Counted from the stretch's first letter, positions 23,647-36,312 are shown. The stretch is DNA of 64,000 bases from Deinococcus aquiradiocola (GCF_014646915.1 NZ_BMOE01000008.1:1-64000), one strand, 5' to 3'. The notes: generated from the sequence alone by a model not told the origin. A program made the numbers and translations.

Positions 23647-26600
23647 CCCAGGAGAACCACGGCACAGCGGCAGGCGTGGTTCACGACCACCCTCACGCAC
23701 CGGACGCGGCGCAGCTCGAACGGCTGGCCGCGCGCGCCCGCGAGGCCTTCACGCGGGACGACGACGCGGCCCTCCACGACGTCGCGCACGCGTACCTGTC
23801 GCTCGCCACGCGCCAGTACGACGACGCCGCCACCGCCGAGGCCCTCTCGTACCTCATCACGGCCGAACAGCGGCAGGGCCAGTACCTGCAGGTCATGGAG
23901 CACCTGCGGCAGGAGACCGAGGTGCGCGCCCGCCTGGGCGACTGGGTGGGGCAGGTCGAGTGCCTCAGCAACCTCGGCATGCTGTACTCCACCCTCGGCG
24001 ACCACGCCGAGGCGCTCACCACCCTCTTCCAGTGCCAGCAGCTGTCTCTGCAGTACGCCGAGGTGCCCGCCGAGTACCACGCCGCGTGCCTCGTGAACAT
24101 CGGGCACACGTACCTCGCGCTGCAGCAGTACGCGCAGGCCCTCGAGTACCTGCTGCCCGGCCTGGACGCCGCGAGCGCCGCGCAGGACCTCGGCACGCAG
24201 CTCGCGGCGCTCAGCGAACTGGGCCTCGTGTACAAGGCGCAGGGCCAGCACCCGCTCGCCATCGAGACGCTCACGCGCGGCCTGGACCTCGCCCGCACGC
24301 ACGACGCGCAGGAACAGATCGACCTGACCGACAACCTCGGACAGGTGTACAGCGAACTCGGCGACCTGAACCGCGCCCGCGACCTGTTCCTGCGTTCGCT
24401 GCAGCAGGCCGAGGAGCACGGCGACCTGCAGGGCCGCGTGAACGCGCAGCTCAGCCTGGGCCGCCTGAACTTCACGCTGGGCGACCTGGGCGAGGCCGAA
24501 CGCCTGCTGCTCGCCGCGCGCGACACGGCCCTGCAGCACAACCTGCACCAGTCGGCCCTCGACGTGTACCACGCGCTCGCGCAGGGCTTCGAGACGCACG
24601 GGCAACTCGCGGCCGCGTACCCGCACCTGCGCGCGTACCAGGACCTGTCCCGGCAGCTGTTCAACGACAACAGCGAGCGCCGCATCCAGACGCTCACCGC
24701 GCGATTCGAGGCGGAACGTGCGCGGCAGGAGGCGGAAATGTACCGCCAGATCGGCGAGGTGTCCCAGACGGCCCGCCTGCGCGCCGAGGAGACCGTCCGG
24801 CAACGCACCACCGAACTGGAGGCCGCTCAGGTCGAGATCGTCACGCGGCTCGGCATGGCCGCCGAGTACCGCGACGACGAGACGGGCCAGCACACGCGCC
24901 GCGTCGGTGAACTGTCCGGCCACCTCGCGCAGGCGCTCGGCCTGCCGCACGAGACCGTCGACCTGATCCGCTGGGCGGCCCGCCTGCACGACATCGGCAA
25001 GATCGGCATTCCGGACAGCGTGCTCCTCAAGAACGGGCACTACACCCCGGAAGAATTCGCGCGCATGAAGGCCCACACCGTCATCGGCGCGAAGGTGCTG
25101 GAGGGCAGCACCTCCCCGCTGCTCCGGATGGCCGAGGAGATCGCGCGCACGCACCACGAACGCTGGGACGGACGCGGCTACCCGGCGGGCCTGAGCGGCG
25201 AGGACATCCCCATCTCCGGGCGGATCGTGGCGGTCGCGGACGTGTTCGACGCGCTCACCACCGCCCGCCTGTACAAGCCCGCCTGGACGGTGGACGCCGC
25301 CCTGACCGAGATGCGGCAGCTGGCGGGCCAGCAGTTCGACCCGGTGGTCGTCGACTGCCTGACCGTCCTGATCGAGTCGAACATCAGCGCGGTCGGAGAC
25401 CTCATGCACGCCCGCCCGGCCCCGCCCAGGGTCCCGCAGCCGCGTCACCCGCAGCCGCCCGGAGCGCCGGACGCTGCCCCGCCGGAGGGCACGAACGCCC
25501 TCGCGGAACTGCTGGACCGCATCTGGGCCACCCGGCAGACGCAGCCGCAGGAGGCCGAGGCCCTCGCCCGCGAGGCGCTGCGGCAGGCGCAGGCCGGAGA
25601 CGACCAGTACCTGCTGGGGCGCGCGCACTACGCGGTCGGGACCTTCAAGTTCATGTCCTCGGACTTCGAGGAGGCGCTCAGTCACCTCGTGACGGGCCTG
25701 GACCTCGCCGTGTCGCTCGGGCACCTCGCGCTGCAGGCGGACTGTGCGAACTACATCGCGGGCGTGTACAACTCGCTCGCGGATTACGACAAGGCCACCG
25801 AGCACCTCTCGGTGGTGCTGCGGATCGCGCGGGAAGAGAAGGACCGGCTCCGCGAGGCGCACTGCCTGCACAACCTCGGCTTCGTGAATATCGCGAGCCG
25901 CGATCTGGACGCAGCCCAGACATACCTCAGCCAGAGCCTCGCCACGTACCGCGAGATCGGCGATCATGTGGGCGAGATCACGGCCATGAGCACCTTCGCG
26001 AGCCTCGCCTTCGAGCAGGGCGACTACGAACTCGCCGTGCAGCTCGCCCTGCAGACCATCCGCGAGGCGGGAGAGTACGAGCAGCCGTACCTGGAGTCGC
26101 TCGCGCAGTCCACGGCAGGCAAGGCCTACGCCCGCCTCGACCGGTACGACCTCGCGGAGAGCCTGCAGCAGGCGTCGCTCGCGTACTCCGTGGCGTCCGG
26201 GTACAAGCAGTCGCAGGCGTGGAGTCTGTACGAGCTGGGGCAGGTGTACCAGCAGCGCGGCGAGGCGGACCGCGCCACCGGCATGTACGAGGAGGCCCTC
26301 ACGCTGGCGGTGGAGCTGAGTGTCAAGGAACTGGAGATGAAGGTGTACCGCAGCCTGTCGGAACTGAGTGCCGCCGCGAACGACCCGGCCCGCGCGCTGG
26401 AGTACTACCAGAAGCACCACGCGGTGGAGCTGGAGATCTTCAATCAGGAGGCGTCCCTGAAGACGCGGGCGCTGATGGTGCAGCTGGAGGTGGAGCGCGC
26501 GAAGTCCGAAGCGCAGATCTACAAGCTGCGCAGCATCGAACTCGCGAACGCGAACGAGGCGCTGGAACGCGTGAACGCCGAGAAGAGCGGCCTGGTGAAC

Positions 26601-27119
26601 ATGCTGGAGGACCAGTCGCGGCTGTTGCGGCGGCAGCTGTCGGAGGACGGACTGACGGGACTGTACAACCGCAAGCACATCGAGGGCCTGCTGCAGCACG
26701 AGTTCTGGCAGCAGAAGTCCTCGGCGCAGCTGCTGTGCATCGCGATGGTGGACATCGATCACTTCAAGCAGATCAACGACCGGTTCTCGCACCTGGTGGG
26801 CGATCAGGTGCTGCGGGTGGTGGCGCAGCTGTTCACGCAGACGTGCCGTCCGAGCGACTCCATCGGCCGGTACGGCGGGGAGGAGTTCCTGTTCGTGTTT
26901 CCCGGTACGACGCTGGAGCAGGGGCGCGCGGTGTGCGAGCGCGTGCAGAACGCCGTGCGGCAGTACCCGTGGGAGCAGGTGCATCCGGGTCTGAGCGTGA
27001 CGCTGTCGATCGGGGTGGTGGCGGACCTGAACGTCCCGAACCACGAGCGGCTCATCTCGCGCGCCGACACCAAGCTGTACGAGGCGAAGAACAGCGGCCG
27101 CGACCGCATCTGCCTGTAG
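23643..27119 (+). CDS. TPR–HD-GYP–TPR–GGDEF cyclic-di-GMP protein
   Basis: The 1158-residue cytoplasmic protein combines both enzymes of cyclic-di-GMP turnover. TPR repeats occupy about 50–370; a coiled coil leads into an HD-GYP phosphodiesterase (HD at 449–450, [11 protein letters not shown] at 504–514); a Pro-rich linker (about 585–610) and a second TPR block (about 615–940) precede a diguanylate cyclase with intact GGEEF (1078–1082). RPSD (1069–1072), five residues before it, fits the inhibitory I-site. No signal peptide or membrane segment. The ATGA overlap with the winged-helix gene shows they are co-expressed. The balance between synthesis and hydrolysis cannot be predicted. Confidence 0.9.
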   Translation: MTQENHGTAAGVVHDHPHAPDAAQLERLAARAREAFTRDDDAALHDVAHAYLSLATRQYDDAATAEALSYLITAEQRQGQYLQVMEHLRQETEVRARLGDWVGQVECLSNLGMLYSTLGDHAEALTTLFQCQQLSLQYAEVPAEYHAACLVNIGHTYLALQQYAQALEYLLPGLDAASAAQDLGTQLAALSELGLVYKAQGQHPLAIETLTRGLDLARTHDAQEQIDLTDNLGQVYSELGDLNRARDLFLRSLQQAEEHGDLQGRVNAQLSLGRLNFTLGDLGEAERLLLAARDTALQHNLHQSALDVYHALAQGFETHGQLAAAYPHLRAYQDLSRQLFNDNSERRIQTLTARFEAERARQEAEMYRQIGEVSQTARLRAEETVRQRTTELEAAQVEIVTRLGMAAEYRDDETGQHTRRVGELSGHLAQALGLPHETVDLIRWAARLHDIGKIGIPDSVLLKNGHYTPEEFARMKAHTVIGAKVLEGSTSPLLRMAEEIARTHHERWDGRGYPAGLSGEDIPISGRIVAVADVFDALTTARLYKPAWTVDAALTEMRQLAGQQFDPVVVDCLTVLIESNISAVGDLMHARPAPPRVPQPRHPQPPGAPDAAPPEGTNALAELLDRIWATRQTQPQEAEALAREALRQAQAGDDQYLLGRAHYAVGTFKFMSSDFEEALSHLVTGLDLAVSLGHLALQADCANYIAGVYNSLADYDKATEHLSVVLRIAREEKDRLREAHCLHNLGFVNIASRDLDAAQTYLSQSLATYREIGDHVGEITAMSTFASLAFEQGDYELAVQLALQTIREAGEYEQPYLESLAQSTAGKAYARLDRYDLAESLQQASLAYSVASGYKQSQAWSLYELGQVYQQRGEADRATGMYEEALTLAVELSVKELEMKVYRSLSELSAAANDPARALEYYQKHHAVELEIFNQEASLKTRALMVQLEVERAKSEAQIYKLRSIELANANEALERVNAEKSGLVNMLEDQSRLLRRQLSEDGLTGLYNRKHIEGLLQHEFWQQKSSAQLLCIAMVDIDHFKQINDRFSHLVGDQVLRVVAQLFTQTCRPSDSIGRYGGEEFLFVFPGTTLEQGRAVCERVQNAVRQYPWEQVHPGLSVTLSIGVVADLNVPNHERLISRADTKLYEAKNSGRDRICL

Positions 27120-27421
27120 GGTTCCGACCGGTCGCGGCCCCGGCAGGGAGAAGGAAGGGCGACGACCGTCCTGCCGTCGCCCGGCCTGACGGCAGGAAAT
27201 GGAAGCAATTCCACCTTTCCCCTGCCGGTGGCTGTGAATGCCGTGCTGGACAGCCTCGCCGCCCCCCCCAACCGGGGGGAGGTACCCCCCCCGGCGGGAC
27301 GCCGGAAAGTCACACAGCAGTCACACCCCCCACTCAGGATGGAGGCAGGAAAAGAGGGTGGCCGGACTGTCGCGGCACGAGCAGGGAGCGCCCCCACCAC
27401 CTGAACAGGGAGGAACGACCA
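27120..27421. other. Gap between the cyclic-di-GMP gene and the subtilase
   Basis: Contains a 7-bp hairpin with a 10-nt loop (27158–27164 with 27175–27181) and no T-run. A strikingly homopolymeric stretch (27264–27292) has long C-runs and a GGGGGG run that could fold on itself. No clear promoter box or gene is seen, so the subtilase could be read from either upstream transcript or its own promoter. Confidence 0.35.
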
Positions 27422-28759
27422 ATGCGCAGCTTCAGACTCATCCACACCGCCGGTCCACTCCTGCTCCTCACGGCAGCGCTCGCCTCCTGCGGCAGCCAGA
27501 CCGGCACGCAGGCACAGACGCCCACCCAGACCGCCAGCACCGACACCACCGGCCCGCAGATCGTGACCGTCCGGGTCCGCGCCGGGACCACCGAGGCCGA
27601 CGTGCAGGCCCGCTACCCGCAGGGCCGCGTCCTCGACCTGCACGCCAGCGAAGGCTACGCGCAGGTGTGGGTCCCCACCCTCGCCGCCGCCACGCCCGCC
27701 AGCGCCGGCACGCTCAGCCTGAACGCGCAGGCCGTGACCGCCACCACCACCGAACCCGACCTCACCCTCGCCTCCAGCGTCACCGCGCCCGACGAGGCCG
27801 GCGCGCAGGGCAACGGCGCCTGGGCAGGCGGTAACGGTGCCTGGGCGGGCGGGTACAGCGCCATCACCGGCACCACCACCACCGCCACCACCTTCAGCGA
27901 GAACCTCGCCGCCTGGACGCTTCTCGACGTGACCGGCGCACAGAAACTCAGCCCCACCCTCGGCAAAGGCATCCGCGTCGCCGTGCTCGACACCGGCGTC
28001 GACATCAACCACCCCGGCCTCGCCGGACGCCTCGACGTCGCCTCCGGCTGGGACTACGTCGGCGGTGACGCCACCCCCCAGGAAGAGAACACCGCCACCA
28101 GCGGTTACAGCAAATCCTACGGGCACGGCACCGCCGTCTCCGGCATCATCCTGCAGGTCGCCCCGAACGCCACCATCGTCCCGTACCGCGTCCTGAACCC
28201 CAACGGCGCCGGGAAACTCTCCAACATCATCATGGCCATCAACGACGCCGTGAAGTACGGCTCCAAAGTCATCAACCTGTCCCTCGGCGCCACCTACGCC
28301 TCTCCCGCCCTCAGCACCGCCATCAGCAGCGCCATCCGGAGCGGCGTCATGGTCGTCGCCAGCAGCGGCAACTCCGGCGACGACAAGGTCACGTACCCCG
28401 CCCGGTACAGCACCGACATGCAGGCCACGCTCGGCGGCGGCCTCGTCAGCGTCGGCAGCGAGAACGTCACGCAGAAGAAGAGCAGCTTCTCCTGCTACGG
28501 CACCCTGGACTTCCTGATGCCCGGCGAGAGCATCGTCACCACGTTCCCCGGCGCGCAGCGCGCCGCCGCCACCGGCACGTCCTTCGCCGCCCCCATGGTC
28601 AGCGGCGCCGTCGCCCTCGCCATGAGCAACGGCCGCACCGACGTCATCGCGCTGTACAGGAGCATGAAACTCAGCGGCATCGCCCCCACCGACACCGCCT
28701 ACACCGGCCTGCTCGGCAACGGCACCCTCAACATCGGCAAGCTCATGGGAACCAAGTGA
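27422..28759 (+). CDS. Lipoprotein subtilase (S8 serine protease)
   Basis: The 445-residue protein has a lipoprotein signal (LTAALASC, lipid Cys23), a pro-region (about 45–110), a linker with the duplicated heptad NGAWAGG, and an S8 catalytic domain with Asp190 (AVLDTGVD), His235 (GHGTAVSGI) and Ser387 (GTSFAAPMVSG). It should act outside the cytoplasmic membrane. ATG 27422 follows GGGAGGAACGACCA. It lies 302 bp after the TPR–HD-GYP–TPR–GGDEF gene; a related subtilase is paired with a related signalling gene at 51.9–55.9 kb. Its substrate is unknown. Confidence 0.92.
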   Translation: MRSFRLIHTAGPLLLLTAALASCGSQTGTQAQTPTQTASTDTTGPQIVTVRVRAGTTEADVQARYPQGRVLDLHASEGYAQVWVPTLAAATPASAGTLSLNAQAVTATTTEPDLTLASSVTAPDEAGAQGNGAWAGGNGAWAGGYSAITGTTTTATTFSENLAAWTLLDVTGAQKLSPTLGKGIRVAVLDTGVDINHPGLAGRLDVASGWDYVGGDATPQEENTATSGYSKSYGHGTAVSGIILQVAPNATIVPYRVLNPNGAGKLSNIIMAINDAVKYGSKVINLSLGATYASPALSTAISSAIRSGVMVVASSGNSGDDKVTYPARYSTDMQATLGGGLVSVGSENVTQKKSSFSCYGTLDFLMPGESIVTTFPGAQRAAATGTSFAAPMVSGAVALAMSNGRTDVIALYRSMKLSGIAPTDTAYTGLLGNGTLNIGKLMGTK

Positions 28760-28886
28760 AGCAGCGCCCCCCCACCCCCCGCACGCCCACCCGCCCCGCC
28801 CCACGCGCGCAGCACGCCGGGAGTCGCGGCGTGTGGAAGGAACGCCGCCTCGGCGCCCTCCCCGCCTGACCGAACCCCACGCGCAC

Positions 28887-28920
28887 GCAGGGCCGCCCAC
28901 CGAAAGGAGCGGCCCTGCTT
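28887..28920 (+). terminator. Subtilase terminator
   Basis: A perfect 10-bp stem (GCAGGGCCGC 28887–28896 with GCGGCCCTGC 28909–28918), a 12-nt loop and only TT afterwards. The location downstream of the subtilase fits an intrinsic terminator with a poor U-tract. Confidence 0.6.
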
Positions 28921-29148
28921 CCGTGTCACGCGCCCGCAACGGTCAACCCGGCCTGAAGTGTTCATCACCTGCCAGGGCCGGGGCAGAGGCAGACTGACGT
29001 ATGACCCAGGACGGCCCGGCTGCCGTTCCGGGCTTCCGCTTCCTGGGCCGCACGGACGCGGGACGCACCCGGTCCCGCCTGCCCACACAGGGCGCTCCAC
29101 CCCTCCACTCTCGCCGCGCCCCCGACTGTTCCTCTCTCGCTCTGCTCG

Positions 29149-29172
29149 GTGAAGCTGAAGCTTCACAAGGAG
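29149..29172 (+). promoter_or_regulatory. Hairpin abutting the ribosome site of the small acidic protein gene
   Basis: A perfect inverted repeat GTGAAGCT-GA-AGCTTCAC (29149–29166) ends exactly where the AAGGAG site (29167–29172) begins, 6 nt before ATG 29179. In mRNA this would place a stem directly at the ribosome site. Confidence 0.5.
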
Positions 29173-29178
29173 ACCCAC

Positions 29179-29364
29179 ATGCCCACCGACGACGACCGCG
29201 CCGCACCGCAGGACCACGACACCCGCCCCGCCGTGGACCCGCGCCGCACGCCCGACGACAACCGCTTCGGCTACGGCAGCGACGATTACGGGGTGGGGGA
29301 AGGCAACGACAACGCCGTGACCGGCGAAGAAGAACCGGAGACGCCGGAAGCGGAGCCGAGCTGA
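29179..29364 (+). CDS. Small acidic, probably disordered protein
   Basis: The 61-residue protein is rich in Asp, Glu, Pro and Gly, with no hydrophobic core. Its end (GNDNAVTGEEEPE) resembles the end of the small protein at 61806–62012 (GNGNLTGEERPHPE), so the two look like paralogues. AAGGAG 6 nt before ATG 29179 supports translation. Function is unknown; the composition recalls hydrophilic stress proteins, but that is only analogy. Confidence 0.6.
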   Translation: MPTDDDRAAPQDHDTRPAVDPRRTPDDNRFGYGSDDYGVGEGNDNAVTGEEEPETPEAEPS

Positions 29365-29402
29365 ACATTTGGAACCACCTTCCCGGCGGGAGGGCAATCT
29401 TC

Positions 29403-29435
29403 AAAAGAGACTGCCCGCAGATCTACGGGCAGTCT
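29403..29435 (-). terminator. Purine operon terminator
   Basis: A perfect 10-bp stem (29408–29417 with 29426–29435, 8-nt loop) followed on the minus strand by TTTT (29406–29403). It lies 26 bp after the purF stop codon and ends the operon. Confidence 0.8.
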
Positions 29436-29460
29436 GTCAACTCCTGAGCTGTTTCGCCGT

Positions 29461-30941
<1,481 letters not shown>

Positions 30942-30945
<4 letters not shown>

Positions 30946-33200
30946 CCCAGGATCTCCGTGAGGGTTCCGGTGTGGGCGTCGCGCAGTTCGCTGAGGGTCA
31001 CGCTCAACTCTATGCCCTGACGCGGGATGAGAATGGCGACCCTCTCACGCCCGGTCTCGGCGTCCTCGCTGCGGCCCAGGCGCGTGAACGGCACGTTCAG
31101 GTTCGTCAGGGTGGTTTCGGCGTCGCGTTCGCGCCCGTCGGGGACGGCGACGACGATGCGGCTGTGCGCCTCGCCGAACAGGGCCGCGTCGGGCCGGGCG
31201 GCCGTGTCGAGCTGCACGGTGACGTTCACGCCGCCCCCGAGCGCCATCTCGGCCAGCGTGACGGCGAGGCCGCCCTCGGCGCAGTCGTGCGCGGTGGTGG
31301 TCAGCCCGCCCCGGATCAGGGCGAGCGTGCCGTCGATGACGCGCTGCGCGAGGCCCAGGTCGAGCGGCGGGACGTGCCCGGCCTCCAGGCCGTGAATGCT
31401 CTCCAGGTACTGCGACGCGCCGATGCCTTCGCTGACGGCGTCGTCACCCGGCTCGCCCAGCAGGTACAGGGTGTGCGTGCCGCCCGGCAGGGACTGCGTG
31501 GCGCGCAGCGTGATGTCGGGCAGCACGCCCACCATGCCGATGGTGGGCGTGGGGTGAATGGCGACCGTTCGGCCTTCTTCGACGTACTGGTTGTACAGGC
31601 TGACGTTGCCGCCCGTGACGGGCGTGTTCAGCGCGCGGCACGCGTCCGCGATGCCCTGCACGCCCCGCACCATCTGGTAGTACACCTCCGGCCGGTGCGG
31701 GTTCCCGTAATTGAGGTTGTCGGTGATGGCGAGCGGCGTGGCCCCCACGCACGCGAGGTTCCGGGCGGCTTCCGCCACGGCCGCCGCCGCGCCCACGTAC
31801 GGGTCCAGCTGCACGAAGCGCGGGTTGCAGTCGCTCGTGGCGGCCACGCCCATCCCGCTGCCCTTCACGCGCAGCACCGCCGCGTCCGCCGCGCCCGGCA
31901 GGACCACGGTGTTCGTCATGACCTGATGATCGTACCGCTCATAGATCGGCCGCTTCGACGCGATGGTCGGGTGCGCCAGCAGCGTCTTCAGCACGCCGCC
32001 CAGGTCCGCCGGGACCGGCACGCCACTCAGGTCACGTTCGCGCGCCGCAACGATCTCGGCGCTCTCCACGCCCTCCCGCGTGTACTTGGGCGCCTCGTTC
32101 AGCAGGTCGACCGGCAGGTCGCACACCACCTCGCCGCGCCACGTCAGGCGGTAATTGCGGTGGTCCTCCACCTGCCCGATGTTCACCACGTCCAGCTCCC
32201 ACTTCGCCAGCAGGTCCAGCAGTTCCTGCTCACGGCCCGGGACGGGCACCAGAATCATGCGCTCCTGCGACTCCGAGAGGCACAACTCCATCGGCACCAT
32301 GCCTTCCTCACGGGTCGGCACGTCGTCCAGACGCATCGTGATGCCCAGCCCCGCCCGGTACGCCATCTCGCACGTGCTGCTCACCAGGCCCGCCGCGCCC
32401 ATGTCCTGCACGCCCGCCACGACGCCCGACTCGATCGCCTCCAGCGTCGCCTCCAGCAGCAGCTTCTCCATGAACGGATCGCCCACCTGCACGGCCGGAC
32501 GGTCCGCCTGCGACGCGTCCGACAGGTCCGCCGACGCGAACACCGCGCCGCCCAGCCCGTCCCGGCCCGTCTTCGACCCCACGTAGATGATCACGTTCCC
32601 GACCTCACCCATCGTGCCCTTCGCGAGGTCCTCGTGCCGCAACAGCCCCAGCGCCATCACGTTCACGAGCGGGTTCTCCTGATAACTCGGGTGGAACGTC
32701 ACCTCACCGCCCACCGTCGGCACGCCGATCGCGTTCCCGTAATGACTGATGCCCTCCACCACGCCGTTCAGCAGGAACCGCGTGCGGGGACTGTCCGGAT
32801 CACCGAACCGCAGGCTGTCCAGCACCGCGAACGGCCGCGCGCCCATCGCGAAAATGTCACGCAGGATGCCGCCCACGCCCGTCGCCGCGCCCTGGAACGG
32901 CTCCACCGCCGACGGGTGATTGTGGCTCTCCATCTTGAACGCCACGCCCCACCCCTCCCCGATATCCACCACGCCCGCATTCTCACCGGGACCCTGAAGC
33001 ACCTGCGGCCCCGTGGTCGGAAACGCACTGAACAGCGGCCGCGAGTTCTTGTACCCGCAGTGCTCGCTCCACATAGCCCCCACGATGGCGGCCTCCAACG
33101 CGTTCGGTTCGCGCCCGATCCGCGAGACCAGCAGATCGTACTCGTCAGTCGAAAGGCCAAAAGTGCCCGCACGGTCGCGGAGGGATTGAGTGTGTGTCAT
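30942..33200 (-). CDS. purL: Phosphoribosylformylglycinamidine synthase, PurL subunit
   Basis: The 752-residue small-type PurL works with PurS and PurQ, both encoded upstream in this operon, to convert FGAR to FGAM. Visible landmarks are MWSEHCGYKNSRPLF near the N-terminus, the ESHNHPSAVEPF metal/ATP site, GAATGVGGILRDIF and DCAEGGLAVTLAEMA. The start ATG 33200 overlaps the stop of the exported-protein gene by 4 nt. Confidence 0.96.
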
Positions 33201-33676
33201 GGATTCTCCTGAAAAGGTGTGGGCGGCCAGACGGACGCGCCCGGAACGCGCTTGAGCAGAACGAAGGATTCCAGACTGTTCGACAGCGTCTGGATTTCGC
33301 AGTGCCCGGCGCGGGAACGCACGAGCGAACTGGTTGCCTGCCCCGACTCGACTGCGCGGTTCAGGCGTTCACTGCGCTCCATCTGCCCGCTCAGGTGTCC
33401 GGCAGGCAGGGGAGGGAGGTTCGGGCCGCACCATGCGGGCACGAGTGCGGCGGCCACCGCGACGCCCCGGCTTCCCAGGGGGACGGAGACGTTCGAGACG
33501 AGGATGCCGGGCGTGGACGGGTCATACTGAATGCGGACGGTTCCGGCCGTCACGTACCGGTCGGCCGCGACGTGCCGGACGGGCAGCGCGAGCGACTGCA
33601 CGGCCGTGTGAAACGCGGCGGGCGCGGCCTGAACGGTACTCAGGCCAGCCAGCACGCACCACGTCACAGTCCGCAC
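33197..33676 (-). CDS. Exported protein of unknown function inside the purine operon
   Basis: The 159-residue protein begins with a short signal peptide (MRTVTWCVLAGLSTVQAAPA). The rest is not recognised; it has two later Cys (WCGPN, GHCEIQ) that could pair outside the cytoplasm. It overlaps purL by 4 nt and lies 10 nt after the DinB gene, so it is clearly part of the purine transcript, but nothing links it to purine synthesis. Confidence 0.6.
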   Translation of the reverse strand: MRTVTWCVLAGLSTVQAAPAAFHTAVQSLALPVRHVAADRYVTAGTVRIQYDPSTPGILVSNVSVPLGSRGVAVAAALVPAWCGPNLPPLPAGHLSGQMERSERLNRAVESGQATSSLVRSRAGHCEIQTLSNSLESFVLLKRVPGASVWPPTPFQENP

Positions 33677-33686
33677 GTTGCTGCGC

Positions 33687-34157
33687 TCAGGCCTTCTTGC
33701 CGAGCTGGACCTGCCCGCGGTGATACGCGATGTGGGCGAGGTGCGCGCCCAGGGCGGGCAGGCGGGGGCGCTGCCCGCCGGGCAGGGCGGCGGAGAACAC
33801 CGTGCCGGAAAGGCCCTCGTCCCCGGCGTCCCGGAGGGTGCGGACGACGGTGTCGGTCACGCGGTCCAGTTCCGCGAGGATGGCGGCCTTGTCGGCCGTG
33901 ACCTGCACGGGCGCGGGCTGCTGCGTGAGGGTCTGCACGGCGGGCGTGTTCTCCCAGCCGAGGTGCTGGTAGTTGGGGGTGCGGTCGTCGAGGACCACGA
34001 GCCGCAGCCATTCCGAGACGTGCAGCGCGTGCCACGCGGCGGCGTGCCCGGTGCGGGCGGTGCCGAACGCGTCGTCCGGCACGCCGTCCAGCGACGCGCG
34101 GAAGGACGTGAGTTCGGCGGCGTAACTGTCGGCCAGGAAGGCGCTGAGGGTCGTCAC
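33687..34157 (-). CDS. DinB-family protein
   Basis: DinB-like proteins are four-helix bundles with a metal site of three His; many are putative thiol transferases. The 156-residue protein has [15 protein letters not shown] and, near the end, [11 protein letters not shown], which supply the expected His residues. The start is GTG 34157 in a GTGA overlap with purQ. Deinococcus genomes carry many DinB paralogues; the role of this one in a purine operon is unknown. Confidence 0.8.
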   Translation of the reverse strand: MTTLSAFLADSYAAELTSFRASLDGVPDDAFGTARTGHAAAWHALHVSEWLRLVVLDDRTPNYQHLGWENTPAVQTLTQQPAPVQVTADKAAILAELDRVTDTVVRTLRDAGDEGLSGTVFSAALPGGQRPRLPALGAHLAHIAYHRGQVQLGKKA

Positions 34158-34822
34158 GCGCGCACTCCGGCGCGCAGGCTCTCGAAGAGGCCGCGGCCGT
34201 CCTCGCTGCCGAGCAGGGCCTCCACGGCGCGTTCCGGGTGCGGCATCATGCCGAGCACGTTGCCGCGCTCGCTGATGATCCCGGCGATGTCGTTCAGGGA
34301 CCCGTTGGGGTTGTCCACGTACCGGAACACGACCTGCCCGTTCGCTTCGAGCTGCGAGATGGTGTCCGGGTCGGCGTAGTAGTTGCCTTCGCCGTGCGCG
34401 ATGGGCACCTCGATCACCTGACCCTGCCGGTACGCGCCCGTGAAGGCGGTGCCCGCGTGCTCCACGCGCAGGTGCACGGGGCGGCACATGAAGTGCACCT
34501 CGCGGTTGCGGGAGAGCGCGCCGGGCAGCAGGCCGGACTCCGTGAGGACCTGGAAGCCGTTGCACACGCCGAGCACGTACCCGCCGCGCGCCGCGTGCGC
34601 CTTCACGGCCTGCATGATGGGGCTGCGTGCCGCGACCGCGCCGGACCGCAGGTGATCGCCGTAACTGAAGCCGCCCGGCAGGAACACCAGGTCCGTCCCT
34701 TCGGGCAGGCCGTCCTGCGCGTGCCACACGAAGCTGGCGTCCGGGTCGAGGGTGAGGCGCGCGGCGTGCAGGGCGTCCGCGTCGCAGTTGCTGCCGGGGA
34801 ACTGAATCACTGAAACTTTCAC
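34154..34822 (-). CDS. purQ: FGAM synthase glutaminase subunit
   Basis: PurQ supplies ammonia to PurL. The 222-residue class I glutamine amidotransferase has the nucleophile elbow GVCNGFQ, the start [25 protein letters not shown] and the catalytic HPE in MPHPERA. It overlaps the cupin gene upstream and the DinB gene downstream by 4 nt each. Confidence 0.96.
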   Translation of the reverse strand: MKVSVIQFPGSNCDADALHAARLTLDPDASFVWHAQDGLPEGTDLVFLPGGFSYGDHLRSGAVAARSPIMQAVKAHAARGGYVLGVCNGFQVLTESGLLPGALSRNREVHFMCRPVHLRVEHAGTAFTGAYRQGQVIEVPIAHGEGNYYADPDTISQLEANGQVVFRYVDNPNGSLNDIAGIISERGNVLGMMPHPERAVEALLGSEDGRGLFESLRAGVRA

Positions 34823-35205
34823 AATCTCTCCAGGACGGCCACGGTGCGCTCGCCGCCCGCCGTGCCGGTGTTCAGCGTTCCTGCGGGTTCGAACATCAGC
34901 ATCCAGACCTCTTCGCTCTCGGCGGCGGGTTTGTGTTCGGTGCCGCGCGGCACGATCAGCAGCTCACCTTCGTTCACCATCCGGTCCTCGGTGGTGCCGT
35001 CACGGCCGCGCAGGCCCATCCGCAGCGTGCCCTTGATCACCAGGAACAGTTCGTCGGCGTCGTCGTGGGCGTGCCACACGAACTCGCCGCCGATGCGCGC
35101 GAGGCGCACCTCCTGCCCGTTCAGTTCACCCACGATCTTCGGTGACCACTGCTCGGTGAACGCCCCGAACTTCCGGGCCAGGTTGACCACTTCGGGCATG
35201 CTCAT
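34819..35205 (-). CDS. Cupin-fold protein
   Basis: The 128-residue single-domain cupin has the first motif [15 protein letters not shown] and the second PRGTEHKP, giving the usual His/Glu metal ligands. Such proteins include enzymes and binding proteins, so no reaction can be assigned. It sits between purS and purQ with 4-nt overlaps on both sides, unusual since PurS and PurQ act in one complex. Confidence 0.85.
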   Translation of the reverse strand: MSMPEVVNLARKFGAFTEQWSPKIVGELNGQEVRLARIGGEFVWHAHDDADELFLVIKGTLRMGLRGRDGTTEDRMVNEGELLIVPRGTEHKPAAESEEVWMLMFEPAGTLNTGTAGGERTVAVLERL

Positions 35206-35450
35206 GCGCCTTCCAGCTCCCAGCGCACGTCCTCCATCACGGGGTTGCTGAGGACCGTGGTGGCGACGTCCTGCACGCGGGCCTCCACGTCGCTGCGTTC
35301 GCCCTCCATGTGCAGTTCGATGTACTTGCCGACGCGCACGCCGCTGGCCTGCTGGCCCAGGTGGGACAGGGCGCGCTCCACGGTGCGGCCCTGAGGGTCG
35401 AGGATGCTGGGTTTGAGGGTCACGTAGATCTTGGCTTTGAAGGTGGACAT
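35202..35450 (-). CDS. purS: FGAM synthase PurS subunit
   Basis: The 82-residue PurS bridges PurL and PurQ. It shows the family pattern: KAKIYVTLKPSILDPQG at the start, a central GKYIEL strand and NPVMEDVRWEL at the end. It lies 58 bp downstream of purC and overlaps the cupin gene by 4 nt. Confidence 0.94.
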   Translation of the reverse strand: MSTFKAKIYVTLKPSILDPQGRTVERALSHLGQQASGVRVGKYIELHMEGERSDVEARVQDVATTVLSNPVMEDVRWELEGA

Positions 35451-35508
35451 GAACGCTCCAGAAGGGGGGAATGGGCGGGGTGCGGGGGGCCGTGCGCGGG
35501 GCGGGTCG

Positions 35509-36243
<735 letters not shown>

Positions 36244-36277
36244 ACTTTAACCTCTAAGCACCTGAGCCTGAAAGTAG

Positions 36278-36312
36278 AAAAAGCGCCACCCCTCGAAACC
36301 AGGGAAGACGCT
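36278..36312 (-). terminator. Leader terminator (attenuator candidate) of the purine operon
   Basis: On the minus strand a 12-bp stem with one mismatch and two G·U pairs (36312–36301 with 36293–36282, 7-nt loop) is followed by five T (36282–36278). It lies between a candidate promoter (36488–36480) and purC, so operon expression may depend on read-through. Confidence 0.7.

Larger units (their letters stand above)
28760..29178. other. Gap with subtilase terminator and a hairpin-bounded ribosome site
   Basis: It holds the terminator at 28887–28920 and the hairpin at 29149–29166, described separately. The remaining sequence is C-rich with no supported gene and no clear promoter for the small acidic protein. 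Confidence 0.5.
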
